A DNA stretch of 64,000 bases, from positions 124,001-188,000 of the forward strand of contig NZ_JAATEO010000005.1 in assembly GCF_012034245.1 (NCBI RefSeq), given 5' to 3'. This DNA comes from Micromonospora thermarum (lineage in GTDB: Bacteria > Actinomycetota > Actinomycetes > Mycobacteriales > Micromonosporaceae). This document shows positions 1 through 9,076 of this stretch, piece after piece. The position numbers and the translations under genes were made by a program. The notes under the pieces are model-generated. The model was given only the letters and a program-made list of their open reading frames with translations, was not told the origin of the DNA and made no database searches. Each line of letters begins with the position of its first letter. Position 1 is the first letter of the stretch.

Positions 1-270
1 CTGGGCGGCGGCGAGCGAGCGCACCGACAGCAGCCGCCCCTTGCTCTCCCGGCGCAGGACGAAGAAGTGCACGGCGGCGCGGACCCGGCCCCGGTCGGCG
101 GCGCTGGCCCGCGCGGTGGACACGACCAGCTCGCGCAGCGCGTGGGCGAGCCGCTCGGCGAGCTCCAGCTCGGGCCCGGTCAGGCCGGCGCGGACGGCGG
201 CGAGATGACTGTCGACCTTGCGGATGAGCACGTCGGTGCCGGGCTCGACATTCCGCTCCTCGACAGCCAT
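1..270 (-). CDS. Partial conserved hypothetical protein (N-terminal 90 codons)
   Basis: The gene runs off the left edge, so only the first 90 residues are visible. It starts at an ATG at 270 with a strong Shine-Dalgarno (GGAGGGG) just upstream. The visible part begins MAVEERNVEPG and is a charged, mostly helical sequence, including LRELVVSTARASAADRG and FFVLRRESKG. I recognise no family and see no signal peptide or membrane segment. It is divergent from lhr across an unusually AT-rich 170-bp gap holding an inverted repeat, so it may have its own regulator. The gene is probably real, because reading frame, start and ribosome site agree; its function is unknown. Confidence 0.6.
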   Translation of the reverse strand, partial: MAVEERNVEPGTDVLIRKVDSHLAAVRAGLTGPELELAERLAHALRELVVSTARASAADRGRVRAAVHFFVLRRESKGRLLSVRSLAAAQ

Positions 271-337
271 CCGATCCCCTCCACCCGCGCCCGCGTCGCG
301 AGTGAAGTTACTTTATGTTGTGGGTCACAAGCAAGCA

Positions 338-354
338 GTTAAGTAAGACTTAAC
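338..354. promoter_or_regulatory. Inverted repeat in AT-rich divergent promoter region
   Basis: GTTAAG, a 5-nt spacer and CTTAAC form a perfect 6-bp inverted repeat. It sits in the only clearly AT-rich island of the area (about 300-385), between the partial gene at 1-270 and lhr. Its position fits an operator for one or both divergent promoters. No regulator gene is visible next to it, so the binding protein is unknown. Confidence 0.35.
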
Positions 355-441
355 GTATTCATTGTCATATCCGTCGCTTTTGCCGATGAGCCGGACAGAA
401 GGCACGGCGCGTCGACGTGACTGTCACACCGCCGAGGCAGG

Positions 442-3400
442 ATGGAAGGCGTGGCGGAGGTGACGGGAAACGCGGGCGGGCCGACGACGGGCGACGCGCT
501 CGCCGCGTTCGGCACCGCCACCCGGGAATGGTTCACCGCCGCGTTCGCCGCGCCGACCGGGGCGCAGACCGGCGCCTGGCGGTCCATCGGCGCCGGGCGC
601 AACGCCCTGGTGGTGGCGCCCACCGGCTCCGGCAAGACACTCGCCGCGTTTCTCTGGTCGCTCGACCGGCTGGCGCGCGAGCCCGCCCCGACCGACCCCC
701 GGCAGCGCTGCCGGGTGCTCTACGTCAGCCCGCTCAAGGCACTCGCGGTCGACGTCGAGCGCAACCTGCGCACCCCGCTCGCCGGCATCCGCCAGGCCGC
801 CACCCGGCTCGGCCTCACCCCGCCCGACATCACCGTCGGGATGCGCACCGGGGACACCCCCGCCGACGAGCGGCGTGCCTTCGCCCGCACGCCGCCGGAC
901 ATCCTCATCACCACCCCGGAGTCGCTGTTCCTGCTGCTCACGTCCGCCGCCCGGGACTCGTTGCGCGGCGTCGAGACGGTGATCGTCGACGAGGTGCACG
1001 CGGTCGCGGGCACCAAGCGGGGAGCCCATCTCGCGCTGTCGCTGGAGCGCCTCGACGAGCTGCTGCCCGCCCCGGCCCAGCGGATCGGCCTGTCCGCGAC
1101 GGTCCGCCCGGTCGACACCTGCGCCCGCTTCCTCGGCGGCGCCCGGCCGGTCGACGTCGTCGCCCCGCCCACGGCCAAGACGATCGAGGTCGGCGTGCAG
1201 GTCCCGGTGGAGGACATGACGCGCCTCGACGAGCAGGAGCCGCCCGAGGACGACCTCGGCGGCTTCGGCTCGCGCCGGGCGTCGATCTGGCCGGCGGTGG
1301 AGGAGCGGGTGTTCAGCCTGATCAGGGCGCACCGCTCGACCATCGTCTTCACCAATTCACGCCGCTCGGCCGAGCGGCTCTGCGCCCGGCTCAACGAGCT
1401 CGCGGCCGACGAGATCGCCGGCACCGGTCCGGCGGGCGGTGCCGGGACGAGCCCCGACGCCCGGGCGGGTGGCGGCGCCCGGGGCGGGCCGGTGGGACCG
1501 GCGCGGTTCAACCGGCCACCGGCCGAGCTGATGGCGCAGGCCGGCGCGGTGGCCGGCGCACCCCCGGTCATCGCGCGGGCGCACCACGGCAGCGTCTCCC
1601 GGGAGGAACGCAAACACATCGAGGAGGCGCTCAAGTCCGGGCAGCTCCCCGCGGTCGTGGCCACCTCCAGCCTGGAGCTGGGCATCGACATGGGCGCGGT
1701 CGACCTCGTGGTGCAGATCGAGGCCCCGCCGAGCGTGGCCGCCGGCCTGCAACGGGTCGGCCGCGCCGGGCACCAGGTCGGCGCGGTGTCCCGGGGCGTG
1801 GTGTTCCCCAAGCACCGGGGAGACCTGCTCTCCTGCGCGGTGGTGGCCGAGCGGATGACCGAGGGTGCGATCGAGGAGCTGCACTACCCGCGCAACCCGC
1901 TGGACGTGCTGGCCCAGCAGATCGTCGCGATGGTGGCCCTCGATCCGTGGCGGGTCGGGGACCTCGCCGTGGTGGTGCGCCGGGCCGCGCCCTTCGCCGA
2001 GCTGCCCGACTCGGCCCTGCACGCCGTGCTGGACATGCTCTCCGGGCGGTACCCGTCCACCGCGTTCGCCGAGCTGCGTCCCCGCCTGGTGTGGGACCGG
2101 GCGACCGACGTGCTGACCGGCCGACCCGGCGCCCAACGGCTGGCCGTGACCAGCGGCGGCACGATCCCCGACCGGGGCCTGTTCGGGGTCTTCCTGGCCG
2201 GGGCGGAGCGGGCCGCGCGGGTCGGCGAGCTGGACGAGGAGATGGTCTACGAGTCCCGCGTCGGCGACGTGTTCCTGCTCGGCTCGTCGTCCTGGCGCAT
2301 CGAGGACATCACCCCCGACCGGGTGCTCGTCTCCCCGGCGCCCGGGCAGGCGGCCAAGATGCCCTTCTGGAAGGGCGACCAGGCGGGCCGCCCGGTGGAG
2401 CTGGGCCGGGCCATCGGCTCCCGGGTCCGCACCCTGCTGCGGCAGGGTGACGACGAGGCGGTCGCCGCGCTCCGCGCCGGTGGGCTGGACGACTGGGCCG
2501 CCGGCAACCTGATGGCGTACCTGCGCGAGCAGCAGGCGGCCACCCGGGCGCTGCCGGACGACCGGACGGTCGTGGTGGAGCGGTTCCGCGACGAGCTGGG
2601 CGACTGGCGGCTCGCCGTGCACAGCGTGCTCGGCGCCCGGGTCAACGGGCCGTGGGCGCTCGCGATCGGCCGCCGGCTCACCGAGCGGTACGGGGTGGAC
2701 GCCCAGGTGATGCCCTCCGACGACGGCATCGTCGTCCGGCTGCCGGACACCGCGGAGGAGCCGCCCGGTGCCGACGTGGTCGTCTTCGAGCCCGACGAGA
2801 TCGCCCAGCTGGTCGAGGAGTCGGTCGGCACGTCGACGCTGTTCGCGGCCCGGTTCCGGGAGTGCGCCGCCCGGTCGTTGCTGCTGCCCCGCCGGGATCC
2901 GCGCCGCCGCCAGCCGCTGTGGCAGCAGCGGCAGCGCGCGGCGCAACTGCTCGACGTCGCCCGCGAGTACGCGGACTTCCCGGTCACCCTGGAGGCCGCC
3001 CGGGAATGCCTCCAGGACGTCTTCGACCAGCCGTCGCTCGCCACGCTGATGCGCGAGCTGGCAGCGCGGAAGGTGCGCCTCGTCGAGGTGGAGACCCCGC
3101 AGCCGTCGCCGTTTGCGCGGTCCCTGCTCTTCGGCTACGTCGGGGCCTTCCTCTACGAGGGCGACGCCCCCCTCGCCGAGCGGCGCGCCGCCGCTCTCGC
3201 GCTGGACTCGGCGCTGCTCGGGGAACTGCTCGGCCGGGTCGACCTGCGGGAGCTGCTCGACCCGGCGGTGCTCACCGAGACCGAACTCCAGCTGCGCTGG
3301 CTCACCGACCAGCGCCGCCCGCGCGACGCGGAGGACGTGGTCGAGCTGCTGCGGGTCGTCGGTGACCTCACCGCCGAGGAGCTGGCGACGCGCGGGGTGC

Positions 3401-5097
3401 CGACGGAGTGGCTGACCGGGCTGGAGGCCGCGCGGCGCGTGCTGCGGGTCCGCATCGCTGGCGAGGAGCGCTGGGTCGGTGTGGAGGACGCGGCCCGCCT
3501 GCGCGACGCGCTCGGCGTGGCGCTGCCGGTCGGCGTGGCCGAGGCGTACCTGGCGCCGGTGGCCGACCCGCTCGGCGATCTCGTCGCCCGGTACGCGCGC
3601 ACCCACGGCCCGTTCGCCGCCGCCACCTGCGCGGCCCGGTTCGGGCTCGGCGTGTTCGTGGTCGAGCAGGCGCTGCGCCGGCTCGCAGCCGCCGGCCGGG
3701 TGGTGTCCGGGGAGTTCGCGCCCGACACGGTCGGCACCCAGTGGTGCGACGCCGAGGTGCTGCGGATGCTGCGCCGCCGGTCCCTCGCGGCGCTGCGCCG
3801 GGAGATCGAGCCGGTGCCGCCCCGGGCGCTGGCCACGTTCCTGCCGCGGTGGCAGCAGGTCGGCTCCTCGGCGCGCGGGGTGGAGGCGGTCGCCGCGGCC
3901 GTCGAGCAGTTGCAGGGCGCGGCGGTGCCCGCGTCCGCACTGGAACGGCTGGTGCTGCCGGCGCGGGTCGCCGACTACTCCCCCGCCCAGCTCGACGAGC
4001 TGTGCGCCAGCGGGGAGGTGGTGTGGGCCGGTTCCGGGGCGATCTCCGGCGGCGACGGCTGGGTCACCCTCGCGTACGCGGACACCGCCCCGCTGCTGCT
4101 CCCCCCGCCCGACGAGTCGCTCACCCGCACCCCGCTGCACGACGCGGTGCTCGACGCCCTCGGCGACGGGCAGGCGCTGTTCTTCCGGTCCCTGTCCGAC
4201 CGCGTCGGTTCCACGGACGACGCCGCCCTGACCGCCGCCATCTGGGATCTGGTCTGGGCCGGCCACCTCACCAACGACACCCTCGCCCCGCTGCGGGCGG
4301 TGCTCGGTGGCGGTGGTGCCCACCGGTCCCGCCCGGCCGCGCCGCGCACCCGGTACCGGCGCCCGGGCCGGGTCGCGCTGCCGACGCGCAGCGGGCCTCC
4401 CACGGTCGCCGGCCGGTGGTCGCGCCTCCCGGAACGGGACACCGATCCCACCCGCCGGGCCGCCGCCCTCGCCGACGTGCTGCTCGAACGGCACGGGGTG
4501 GTGACCCGGGGCGCGGTCGTCGCCGAGCAGGTGAGCGGCGGCTTCGCCGCCGTCTACCCGGTGCTGTCCGCGCTGGAGGAGCGGGGGGCCGCCCGTCGCG
4601 GCTACTTCGTCGAGGGGCTCGGCGCCGCACAGTTCGCGGTGCCCGGCGCGGTCGACCGGCTCCGCGCCCTCGCCGACCCGGCCGACGGGGGCCGGGGCCG
4701 TGGCGGGCCGGCCCTGGTCCTCGCCGCGACCGACCCGGCCAACCCGTACGGCGCGGCACTGCCCTGGCCGGAGCGGGTGGTCGACTCGGGCGACGGCGCG
4801 GCACCGGCGACCGGGCACCGGGCCGGCCGCAAGGCCGGTGCCCTGGTGGTGCTGGTCGCCGGCGACCTCGTGCTCTACGTCGAGCGGGGTGGCCGGACCC
4901 TGCTCTCCTTCACCGACGACGCCGACACGCTGGCCGCGGCCGGCAAGGCGCTCGCCGACGTGGTCCACTCCGGAGCGCTCGGGGTGATCTCGGTGGAGCG
5001 GGCCGACGGCGAGGCGGTGCACTCGTCGCCCCTGCGCGACGCGCTGACCGCCGCCGGTTTCCGGGCCACGCCCCGCGGGCTGCGGCTGCGCGGCTGA
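442..5097 (+). CDS. lhr: Large helicase-related protein Lhr (superfamily 2 DNA helicase)
   Basis: A 1551-aa ATP-dependent 3'-5' DNA/RNA helicase of the long Lhr type, cytoplasmic, implicated in DNA repair in mycobacteria. Walker A is APTGSGKT (about residue 58) and the Walker B/DEVH box is VIVDEVHAV (about 183). Motif VI reads QRVGRAGH (about 436). The 850-residue C-terminal extension is the length expected of full Lhr as opposed to the shorter Lhr-core. The ATG at 442 has a moderate GAGG ribosome site; a GTG nine bases later has none at proper spacing. A low-complexity Gly/Pro stretch (about residues 330-365) lies between the two helicase lobes. The gene is followed by a convergent lipoprotein gene 54 bp away. 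Confidence 0.93.
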   Translation: MEGVAEVTGNAGGPTTGDALAAFGTATREWFTAAFAAPTGAQTGAWRSIGAGRNALVVAPTGSGKTLAAFLWSLDRLAREPAPTDPRQRCRVLYVSPLKALAVDVERNLRTPLAGIRQAATRLGLTPPDITVGMRTGDTPADERRAFARTPPDILITTPESLFLLLTSAARDSLRGVETVIVDEVHAVAGTKRGAHLALSLERLDELLPAPAQRIGLSATVRPVDTCARFLGGARPVDVVAPPTAKTIEVGVQVPVEDMTRLDEQEPPEDDLGGFGSRRASIWPAVEERVFSLIRAHRSTIVFTNSRRSAERLCARLNELAADEIAGTGPAGGAGTSPDARAGGGARGGPVGPARFNRPPAELMAQAGAVAGAPPVIARAHHGSVSREERKHIEEALKSGQLPAVVATSSLELGIDMGAVDLVVQIEAPPSVAAGLQRVGRAGHQVGAVSRGVVFPKHRGDLLSCAVVAERMTEGAIEELHYPRNPLDVLAQQIVAMVALDPWRVGDLAVVVRRAAPFAELPDSALHAVLDMLSGRYPSTAFAELRPRLVWDRATDVLTGRPGAQRLAVTSGGTIPDRGLFGVFLAGAERAARVGELDEEMVYESRVGDVFLLGSSSWRIEDITPDRVLVSPAPGQAAKMPFWKGDQAGRPVELGRAIGSRVRTLLRQGDDEAVAALRAGGLDDWAAGNLMAYLREQQAATRALPDDRTVVVERFRDELGDWRLAVHSVLGARVNGPWALAIGRRLTERYGVDAQVMPSDDGIVVRLPDTAEEPPGADVVVFEPDEIAQLVEESVGTSTLFAARFRECAARSLLLPRRDPRRRQPLWQQRQRAAQLLDVAREYADFPVTLEAARECLQDVFDQPSLATLMRELAARKVRLVEVETPQPSPFARSLLFGYVGAFLYEGDAPLAERRAAALALDSALLGELLGRVDLRELLDPAVLTETELQLRWLTDQRRPRDAEDVVELLRVVGDLTAEELATRGVPTEWLTGLEAARRVLRVRIAGEERWVGVEDAARLRDALGVALPVGVAEAYLAPVADPLGDLVARYARTHGPFAAATCAARFGLGVFVVEQALRRLAAAGRVVSGEFAPDTVGTQWCDAEVLRMLRRRSLAALRREIEPVPPRALATFLPRWQQVGSSARGVEAVAAAVEQLQGAAVPASALERLVLPARVADYSPAQLDELCASGEVVWAGSGAISGGDGWVTLAYADTAPLLLPPPDESLTRTPLHDAVLDALGDGQALFFRSLSDRVGSTDDAALTAAIWDLVWAGHLTNDTLAPLRAVLGGGGAHRSRPAAPRTRYRRPGRVALPTRSGPPTVAGRWSRLPERDTDPTRRAAALADVLLERHGVVTRGAVVAEQVSGGFAAVYPVLSALEERGAARRGYFVEGLGAAQFAVPGAVDRLRALADPADGGRGRGGPALVLAATDPANPYGAALPWPERVVDSGDGAAPATGHRAGRKAGALVVLVAGDLVLYVERGGRTLLSFTDDADTLAAAGKALADVVHSGALGVISVERADGEAVHSSPLRDALTAAGFRATPRGLRLRG

Positions 5098-5151
5098 CGG
5101 CTTGCGGGTAACCCCAGCGGCTGACGGTTCAGGGCGACGGGCGCCGCACGG

Positions 5152-5703
5152 TCAGCGCAGGTCGGTGAGCACCTTCTCGTACTTCGGACGGTCGGCGGCC
5201 GGCGTCTTCGCGTCCAGATAGTTGAGCACCACGGCACCCCGCTGGAACGACTGGCCGTCCCAGGTCTCCGCGATCTCCCTGGCGCTGACCTCGTCGGGGA
5301 ACACGTACACCGTCACACCGTCGGTGGCGATCAGCTCCGAGCAGCCCAGACCGAGACCGTCCGGTCCACAGTCGACCGACCGGTCCTTCGGGTCGGAGAC
5401 CTTCAGCCCGGCCGCCTTGAACGCGGCGACGACCTCCCGCGCCCCCGGTGCGGTGCTCAGGCGGGACGGCAGCACCGCCTTCGGCACGCTCGTCGGCCGG
5501 CGCTCGGTGGTGCCGGTCGCGGCCGGCCCCGCCGCGTCGCCCGGCGCCGACGCATCACCGGGTGGCGCGGAGGCGGCGGCCGGCGGCCGCGAGCCGTCGC
5601 CCCAGGCTCCTCCGGAGGCCTTGTCGTTGTCGTCGCCGCAGGCGGCGGTCAGAGCGGTGGCGATGGCGAGCACCGCGACGGCGGGCAGGGTCCGGTTGGT
5701 CAC
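5152..5703 (-). CDS. Putative lipoprotein, unknown function
   Basis: A 183-aa protein starting at a GTG at 5703 (VTNRTLPAVAVL). Residues 1-21 form a lipoprotein signal peptide ending in the lipobox LTAAC, so the protein is probably cleaved before Cys22 and anchored outside the membrane. A Gly/Ala/Pro-rich linker (about 25-75) leads to a small globular domain with VDCGPDGLGLGCSEL and a C-terminal YEKVLTDLR. The longer frame back to 5826 was rejected because it would place the signal peptide internally. The family was not recognised; it could be an envelope-associated binding or inhibitor protein. Confidence 0.75.
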   Translation of the reverse strand: MTNRTLPAVAVLAIATALTAACGDDNDKASGGAWGDGSRPPAAASAPPGDASAPGDAAGPAATGTTERRPTSVPKAVLPSRLSTAPGAREVVAAFKAAGLKVSDPKDRSVDCGPDGLGLGCSELIATDGVTVYVFPDEVSAREIAETWDGQSFQRGAVVLNYLDAKTPAADRPKYEKVLTDLR

Positions 5704-5849
5704 CCTGGCAGTCTGCCAACCCCGGTCGCCGGTGGCATGGGCCGGTCGGCCAGTGGACTGTCCGACATCCGCCGGCACCGACCCGCCGCACGCCTCCCGA
5801 CCTGCGGGTACGATCCGCCGCGGCACGGCGTCGAGCCGAGAGGCGGGAC

Positions 5850-5921
5850 ATGGGCGCGATCGACGGCATCCCGCTGCACGACGAGCTGGTTCTCGAGCTG
5901 CGGCTCACCGAGCGGGACTAG
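5850..5921 (+). CDS. Possible 23-aa ORF just upstream of the SAM hydrolase
   Basis: ATG at 5850 follows GAGAGGCGGG, a good ribosome site, and reads MGAIDGIPLHDELV to a TAG at 5919-5921, 11 nt before the next gene's ATG. The codons are typical of this genome. It may be a leader peptide or upstream ORF that couples translation into the SAM hydrolase, or a remnant of a longer gene. No homologue is recognised. Confidence 0.35.
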   Translation: MGAIDGIPLHDELVLELRLTERD

Positions 5922-5932
5922 CCTTTCGTCCC

Positions 5933-6718
5933 ATGGCGCCGACGCCCTGGATCTCCTTCACCACCGACTACGGCCTCGCCGACGGCTTCGTGGCGGCCTG
6001 CCACGGGGTGATCGCCCGGCTGGCGCCCCCGGCCCGGGTCATCGACGTGACCCACCTGGTGCCTCCGGGCGACGTGCGGCGGGGCGCGGCGGTGCTCGCG
6101 CAGACCGTGCCACACCTGCCGGCGGGCGTCCACGTCGCGGTCGTCGACCCGGGCGTCGGCACCGCGCGGCGCGGGATCGCCCTGGCCGCCGGCGACGGCC
6201 TGCTGGTCGGGCCGGACAACGGGCTGCTGCTGGACGCCGCGGCGGCGCTCGGCGGCGTACGGGCCGCCGTGGAGCTGACGAACCCGGAGTGGCTCGCACC
6301 ACGGGTGTCGGCCACGTTCCACGGCCGGGACGTGTTCGCGCCGGTGGCGGCCCGGCTGGCACTGGGCGCGCCGCTCGCGGACGCCGGCCCGGCGGTCGAG
6401 CCGGACACCCTGGTGACGCTGCCGGCTCCCCTGGTGCGCCCGGAGGCGGACGGCTTCACCGCCGAGGTGCTGACCGTCGACCACTTCGGCAACGTGCAGC
6501 TCGCCGCGCCGGCCGCGCTGTTGGAGCCGCTGCCCGCCGCCGTCCAGGTCGGGCATCAGCCCGCGGTGCACGGCCGGACCTTCGGTGACGCGCCGCCCGG
6601 CGACCTGGTGGTGCATGTCGACTCGGCCGGGCTGGTCGCGGTGTCGATGAACGGCGGCCGGGCCGCCGACCTGCTGGCGGTCGGACCGGGCGACCGGCTG
6701 CGCGTGACCGCCGCCTGA
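5933..6718 (+). CDS. SAM hydrolase (DUF62 / SAM hydroxide adenosyltransferase family)
   Basis: A 261-aa cytoplasmic enzyme of the DUF62 family, which splits S-adenosylmethionine into adenosine and methionine using water; fluorinase and chlorinase are relatives. Family motifs are in order: SFTTDYGLADGF at the N-terminus, ARVIDVTHLVPPGDV, VVDPGVGTARRGI, GPDNGLL, FHGRDVFAPVAARLA and DHFGNVQL. I see no halogenase-specific feature, so hydrolase is the safer call. The ATG at 5933 was chosen because the conserved WISFTTDYG block begins four residues later; the frame upstream lacks conserved sequence. A candidate 23-aa ORF precedes it. It is convergent with the next gene, and a strong hairpin separates them. 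Confidence 0.85.
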   Translation: MAPTPWISFTTDYGLADGFVAACHGVIARLAPPARVIDVTHLVPPGDVRRGAAVLAQTVPHLPAGVHVAVVDPGVGTARRGIALAAGDGLLVGPDNGLLLDAAAALGGVRAAVELTNPEWLAPRVSATFHGRDVFAPVAARLALGAPLADAGPAVEPDTLVTLPAPLVRPEADGFTAEVLTVDHFGNVQLAAPAALLEPLPAAVQVGHQPAVHGRTFGDAPPGDLVVHVDSAGLVAVSMNGGRAADLLAVGPGDRLRVTAA

Positions 6719-6729
6719 CGACGCACGCC

Positions 6730-6757
6730 GCCGGGCCGGGACGCCGCCCGGCCCGGC
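6730..6757. terminator. GC-rich hairpin between convergent genes
   Basis: An 11-bp perfect stem (GCCGGGCCGGG against CCCGGCCCGGC) with a 6-nt loop begins 12 nt after the SAM hydrolase stop and ends 12 nt before the stop of the opposing gene. It could act as a terminator for both. No T-run follows, as is common in actinomycetes. Confidence 0.5.
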
Positions 6758-6769
6758 CACGGTACGCGG

Positions 6770-7981
6770 TCAGCAGCGCGGCACCGAGCCCCCGTACACC
6801 GCCTGGATGTACGCGTGGCTGACGAACTGCCCGGTCGCCAGGCGGTTCCAGCGGTTGGTGGTGCCGTACGGGCCGGCGACGGTCTGGCCGAGCACCGAGC
6901 ACTGGATCGGCACGTGGGCGTACCGGGCGGCCAGGCCGCGCGACGCGTACGCGGTGCTCGCCCCGGCCCGGATGTTGAGCGGGCCGTCGCCGACCACGCC
7001 GCGCGGACCGGTGCCGGTCCACAGGTACGCGACGTCGACCCAGGCGTTGGTGCTGAGCTGCAACCCGTCCCAGAAGGTCCCGTCGGCGAGGTCGATCCCC
7101 GCCGGGTTCAGCACGGTACGGCCGAACTGGTCACGGCCGCCGTTGTAGCCGTACTGGTAGGCGGCCTGCGCCTGTGGGCGGCCCTGCGGCAGGTCCTTCC
7201 AGTTCTCCCGGACCGAGCTCAGGTTCCAGTAGTCGTCGCGGGTGTTCCACGGGCCGACGTCCCAGACCGGGGCGTACTCGCATCGGCTGCCCGTGGTGGT
7301 GCAGACCCGGACGGTGTAGTCGCCGGCGTTCAGCGGGGACAGGCCGCGCCGGGAGGGCAGGGCGACGAAGTGGTCCCGGGCCGTGATGGTGTGGCCGTTG
7401 GCGGTGGTCTGGCCGACCAGGCCGATCCGCGTGGCGTACACCCGGTAGGTGAGACCGGGGGTGGCGGCGGCGACGGCGCTGACCCGGACCCGGTCGGCGG
7501 TGAGTCGGACCGACCGCACCTCGGCCGATGCGTCGCCGGTGAGCACGACCCGGGCCTGCACCCGGGTGACCGGCGTGTCGAACAGGGCGCCGCGGGTCGC
7601 CTCCCGCCACTCGGTCCAGCCGCTGGCGCGCCAGCCGCGTACCTGCGTCTCGACCGTCGCACCGCGCGGCACGCGGGCGGTGACCTCGGCCCGGACGCGG
7701 GTGGCGGGCCGGACGAGGGTACGCGGGGCGGAGAGGTGGAGCCCCTCGGCGACGGCGCCGCGCGGGCTCGGACCGGCCGGTGCCGGCCGCAGGTCGGCGA
7801 GGCGGAGGCCGGTACGGGTGTACCGGACGTTGACGTCGTCACCGTCGACGAGGGAGAGGTCGAGGCTCCACCGGTTGCCGTCGCGCGTGGCGGCCGAGGT
7901 GGGGGTCGCGAACGGCAGGAGGGCGAGGGTGAGGATGACAGAGAGGACGGCGGACCGAACGGGACGTCGATGATGACTCAT
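6770..7981 (-). CDS. Secreted protein with SH3-like C-terminus, unknown function
   Basis: A 403-aa exported protein. The ATG at 7981 (MSHHRRPVRSAVLS) lies 7 nt after GAGGAG, better than the ATG six bases earlier. A classical Sec signal peptide ends near TPTSA-AT (about residue 32). The mature part has a beta-rich region, a middle with the Cys pair CTTTGSRC, and a C-terminal segment reading DGPLNIRAGASTAYASRG. That last part resembles bacterial SH3-type domains, with a final Cys (SVPRC) that may pair with CSVLG. No catalytic motif is evident; a cell-wall or matrix-binding role is a guess. It is a single-gene unit between two plus-strand genes. Confidence 0.75.
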   Translation of the reverse strand: MSHHRRPVRSAVLSVILTLALLPFATPTSAATRDGNRWSLDLSLVDGDDVNVRYTRTGLRLADLRPAPAGPSPRGAVAEGLHLSAPRTLVRPATRVRAEVTARVPRGATVETQVRGWRASGWTEWREATRGALFDTPVTRVQARVVLTGDASAEVRSVRLTADRVRVSAVAAATPGLTYRVYATRIGLVGQTTANGHTITARDHFVALPSRRGLSPLNAGDYTVRVCTTTGSRCEYAPVWDVGPWNTRDDYWNLSSVRENWKDLPQGRPQAQAAYQYGYNGGRDQFGRTVLNPAGIDLADGTFWDGLQLSTNAWVDVAYLWTGTGPRGVVGDGPLNIRAGASTAYASRGLAARYAHVPIQCSVLGQTVAGPYGTTNRWNRLATGQFVSHAYIQAVYGGSVPRC

Positions 7982-8091
7982 GGGCATTCTCCTCAGAACT
8001 CCCTGATAGTGCCCTTGTCGGGAGATCGAGGGGAAGCTGGCTACAAATAGCGACACATGCGAATATGACTCGTGGGAGGGAGGATGGAGAG

Positions 8092-8946
8092 GTGCCCGAA
8101 GGCGACACCGTCTGGAACACCGCCCGCGTCCTCCAGCGGGCGCTCGCCGGTGCCCGACTGACCGGGAGCGACTTCCGCGTGCCCCAGCTCGCCGCCACCG
8201 ACCTCACCGGCTGGACGGTGCGCGAGTCGGCCAGCCGCGGCAAGCACCTGCTGCTGCGCCTCGAATCCCCGCCGGGCGCGACGACCCCCGGGCCCCCGTC
8301 CGCCGCCGACAGACCGCCATCCGGGCCCGATTCCGGCACCCGGTGGACGCTGCACTCGCACCTGCGGATGGACGGCGCCTGGCGGGCGTACGCGCCGGGC
8401 GAACGCTGGGCCGCGCGCCCGGCGCACCTGATCCGGGTGGTGCTGCGCAGCCCGCACGCGGTGGCCGTCGGCTACCACCTGCACGACCTGGCGCTGGTCC
8501 CGACCGCCGCGGAGGACCAACTCGTCGGCCACCTCGGCCCCGACCTGCTCGGTCCGGACTGGGACCCGGCGGAGGCGGTCCGGCGGCTCGCCGCGCACCC
8601 GGACACCACCATCGGCGAGGCCCTGCTCGACCAGCGCAACCTCGCCGGGATCGGCAACCTCTACAAGTGCGAGGTGCTGTTCCTGCGCGGGATGTCGCCG
8701 TGGACGCCGGTCCGTGCCGTCGCCGACCTCGCCGGCACGGTCAATTTGGCACAGAAGCTGCTCGCCGCCAACCGGGGACGCTGGACGCAGAGCACCACCG
8801 GGTCACTGCACCGGGGGCAGACCAGCTACGTGTACGGCCGGCGGGCACAGCCCTGCCGCCGCTGCGGCACGGCCATCCGCAAGGAGGAGTTGGGCGAGCG
8901 GGTCACCTACTGGTGCCCGGTCTGCCAACCCGAGCGGCCCGGCTGA
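8092..8946 (+). CDS. nei: Endonuclease VIII-like DNA glycosylase/AP lyase (Fpg/Nei family)
   Basis: A 284-aa base-excision-repair enzyme that removes oxidised bases and cleaves the abasic strand. The GTG at 8092 is fixed by biology: after Met removal the mature N-terminus must be Pro-Glu (PEGDTVW), the catalytic nucleophile pair, and a strong GGAGGGAGG lies upstream. The conserved Lys is in SRGKHLLLRL (about 52). The helix-two-turn-helix region includes LLDQRNLAGIGNLYKCE. A C-terminal zinc finger is complete, with CRRC and CPVC pairs. PEGDTVW is characteristic of Nei and not of MutM, and matches the mycobacterial Nei2-type proteins. Its short promoter region is shared with the divergent secreted-protein gene. 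Confidence 0.92.
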   Translation: MPEGDTVWNTARVLQRALAGARLTGSDFRVPQLAATDLTGWTVRESASRGKHLLLRLESPPGATTPGPPSAADRPPSGPDSGTRWTLHSHLRMDGAWRAYAPGERWAARPAHLIRVVLRSPHAVAVGYHLHDLALVPTAAEDQLVGHLGPDLLGPDWDPAEAVRRLAAHPDTTIGEALLDQRNLAGIGNLYKCEVLFLRGMSPWTPVRAVADLAGTVNLAQKLLAANRGRWTQSTTGSLHRGQTSYVYGRRAQPCRRCGTAIRKEELGERVTYWCPVCQPERPG

Positions 8947-9076
8947 CCGCTCCCGGCCCTGTCCCGGGCACCCCGGCCCCGGCCCGATCACGGGGCACCA
9001 GCCGCGGCCCGCTCCCGGACACACGGCCCCGCTCGGTTCCGGCCACCCGGCCCGCGCAGAACAGCGGCTGGCTCTC

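Noticed and set aside
1357-5022. Very long open frame antisense to lhr (over 1200 codons)
   Set aside because: Long antisense frames are a by-product of GC-rich third positions. The sense frame encodes a full set of helicase motifs and the antisense product resembles nothing.
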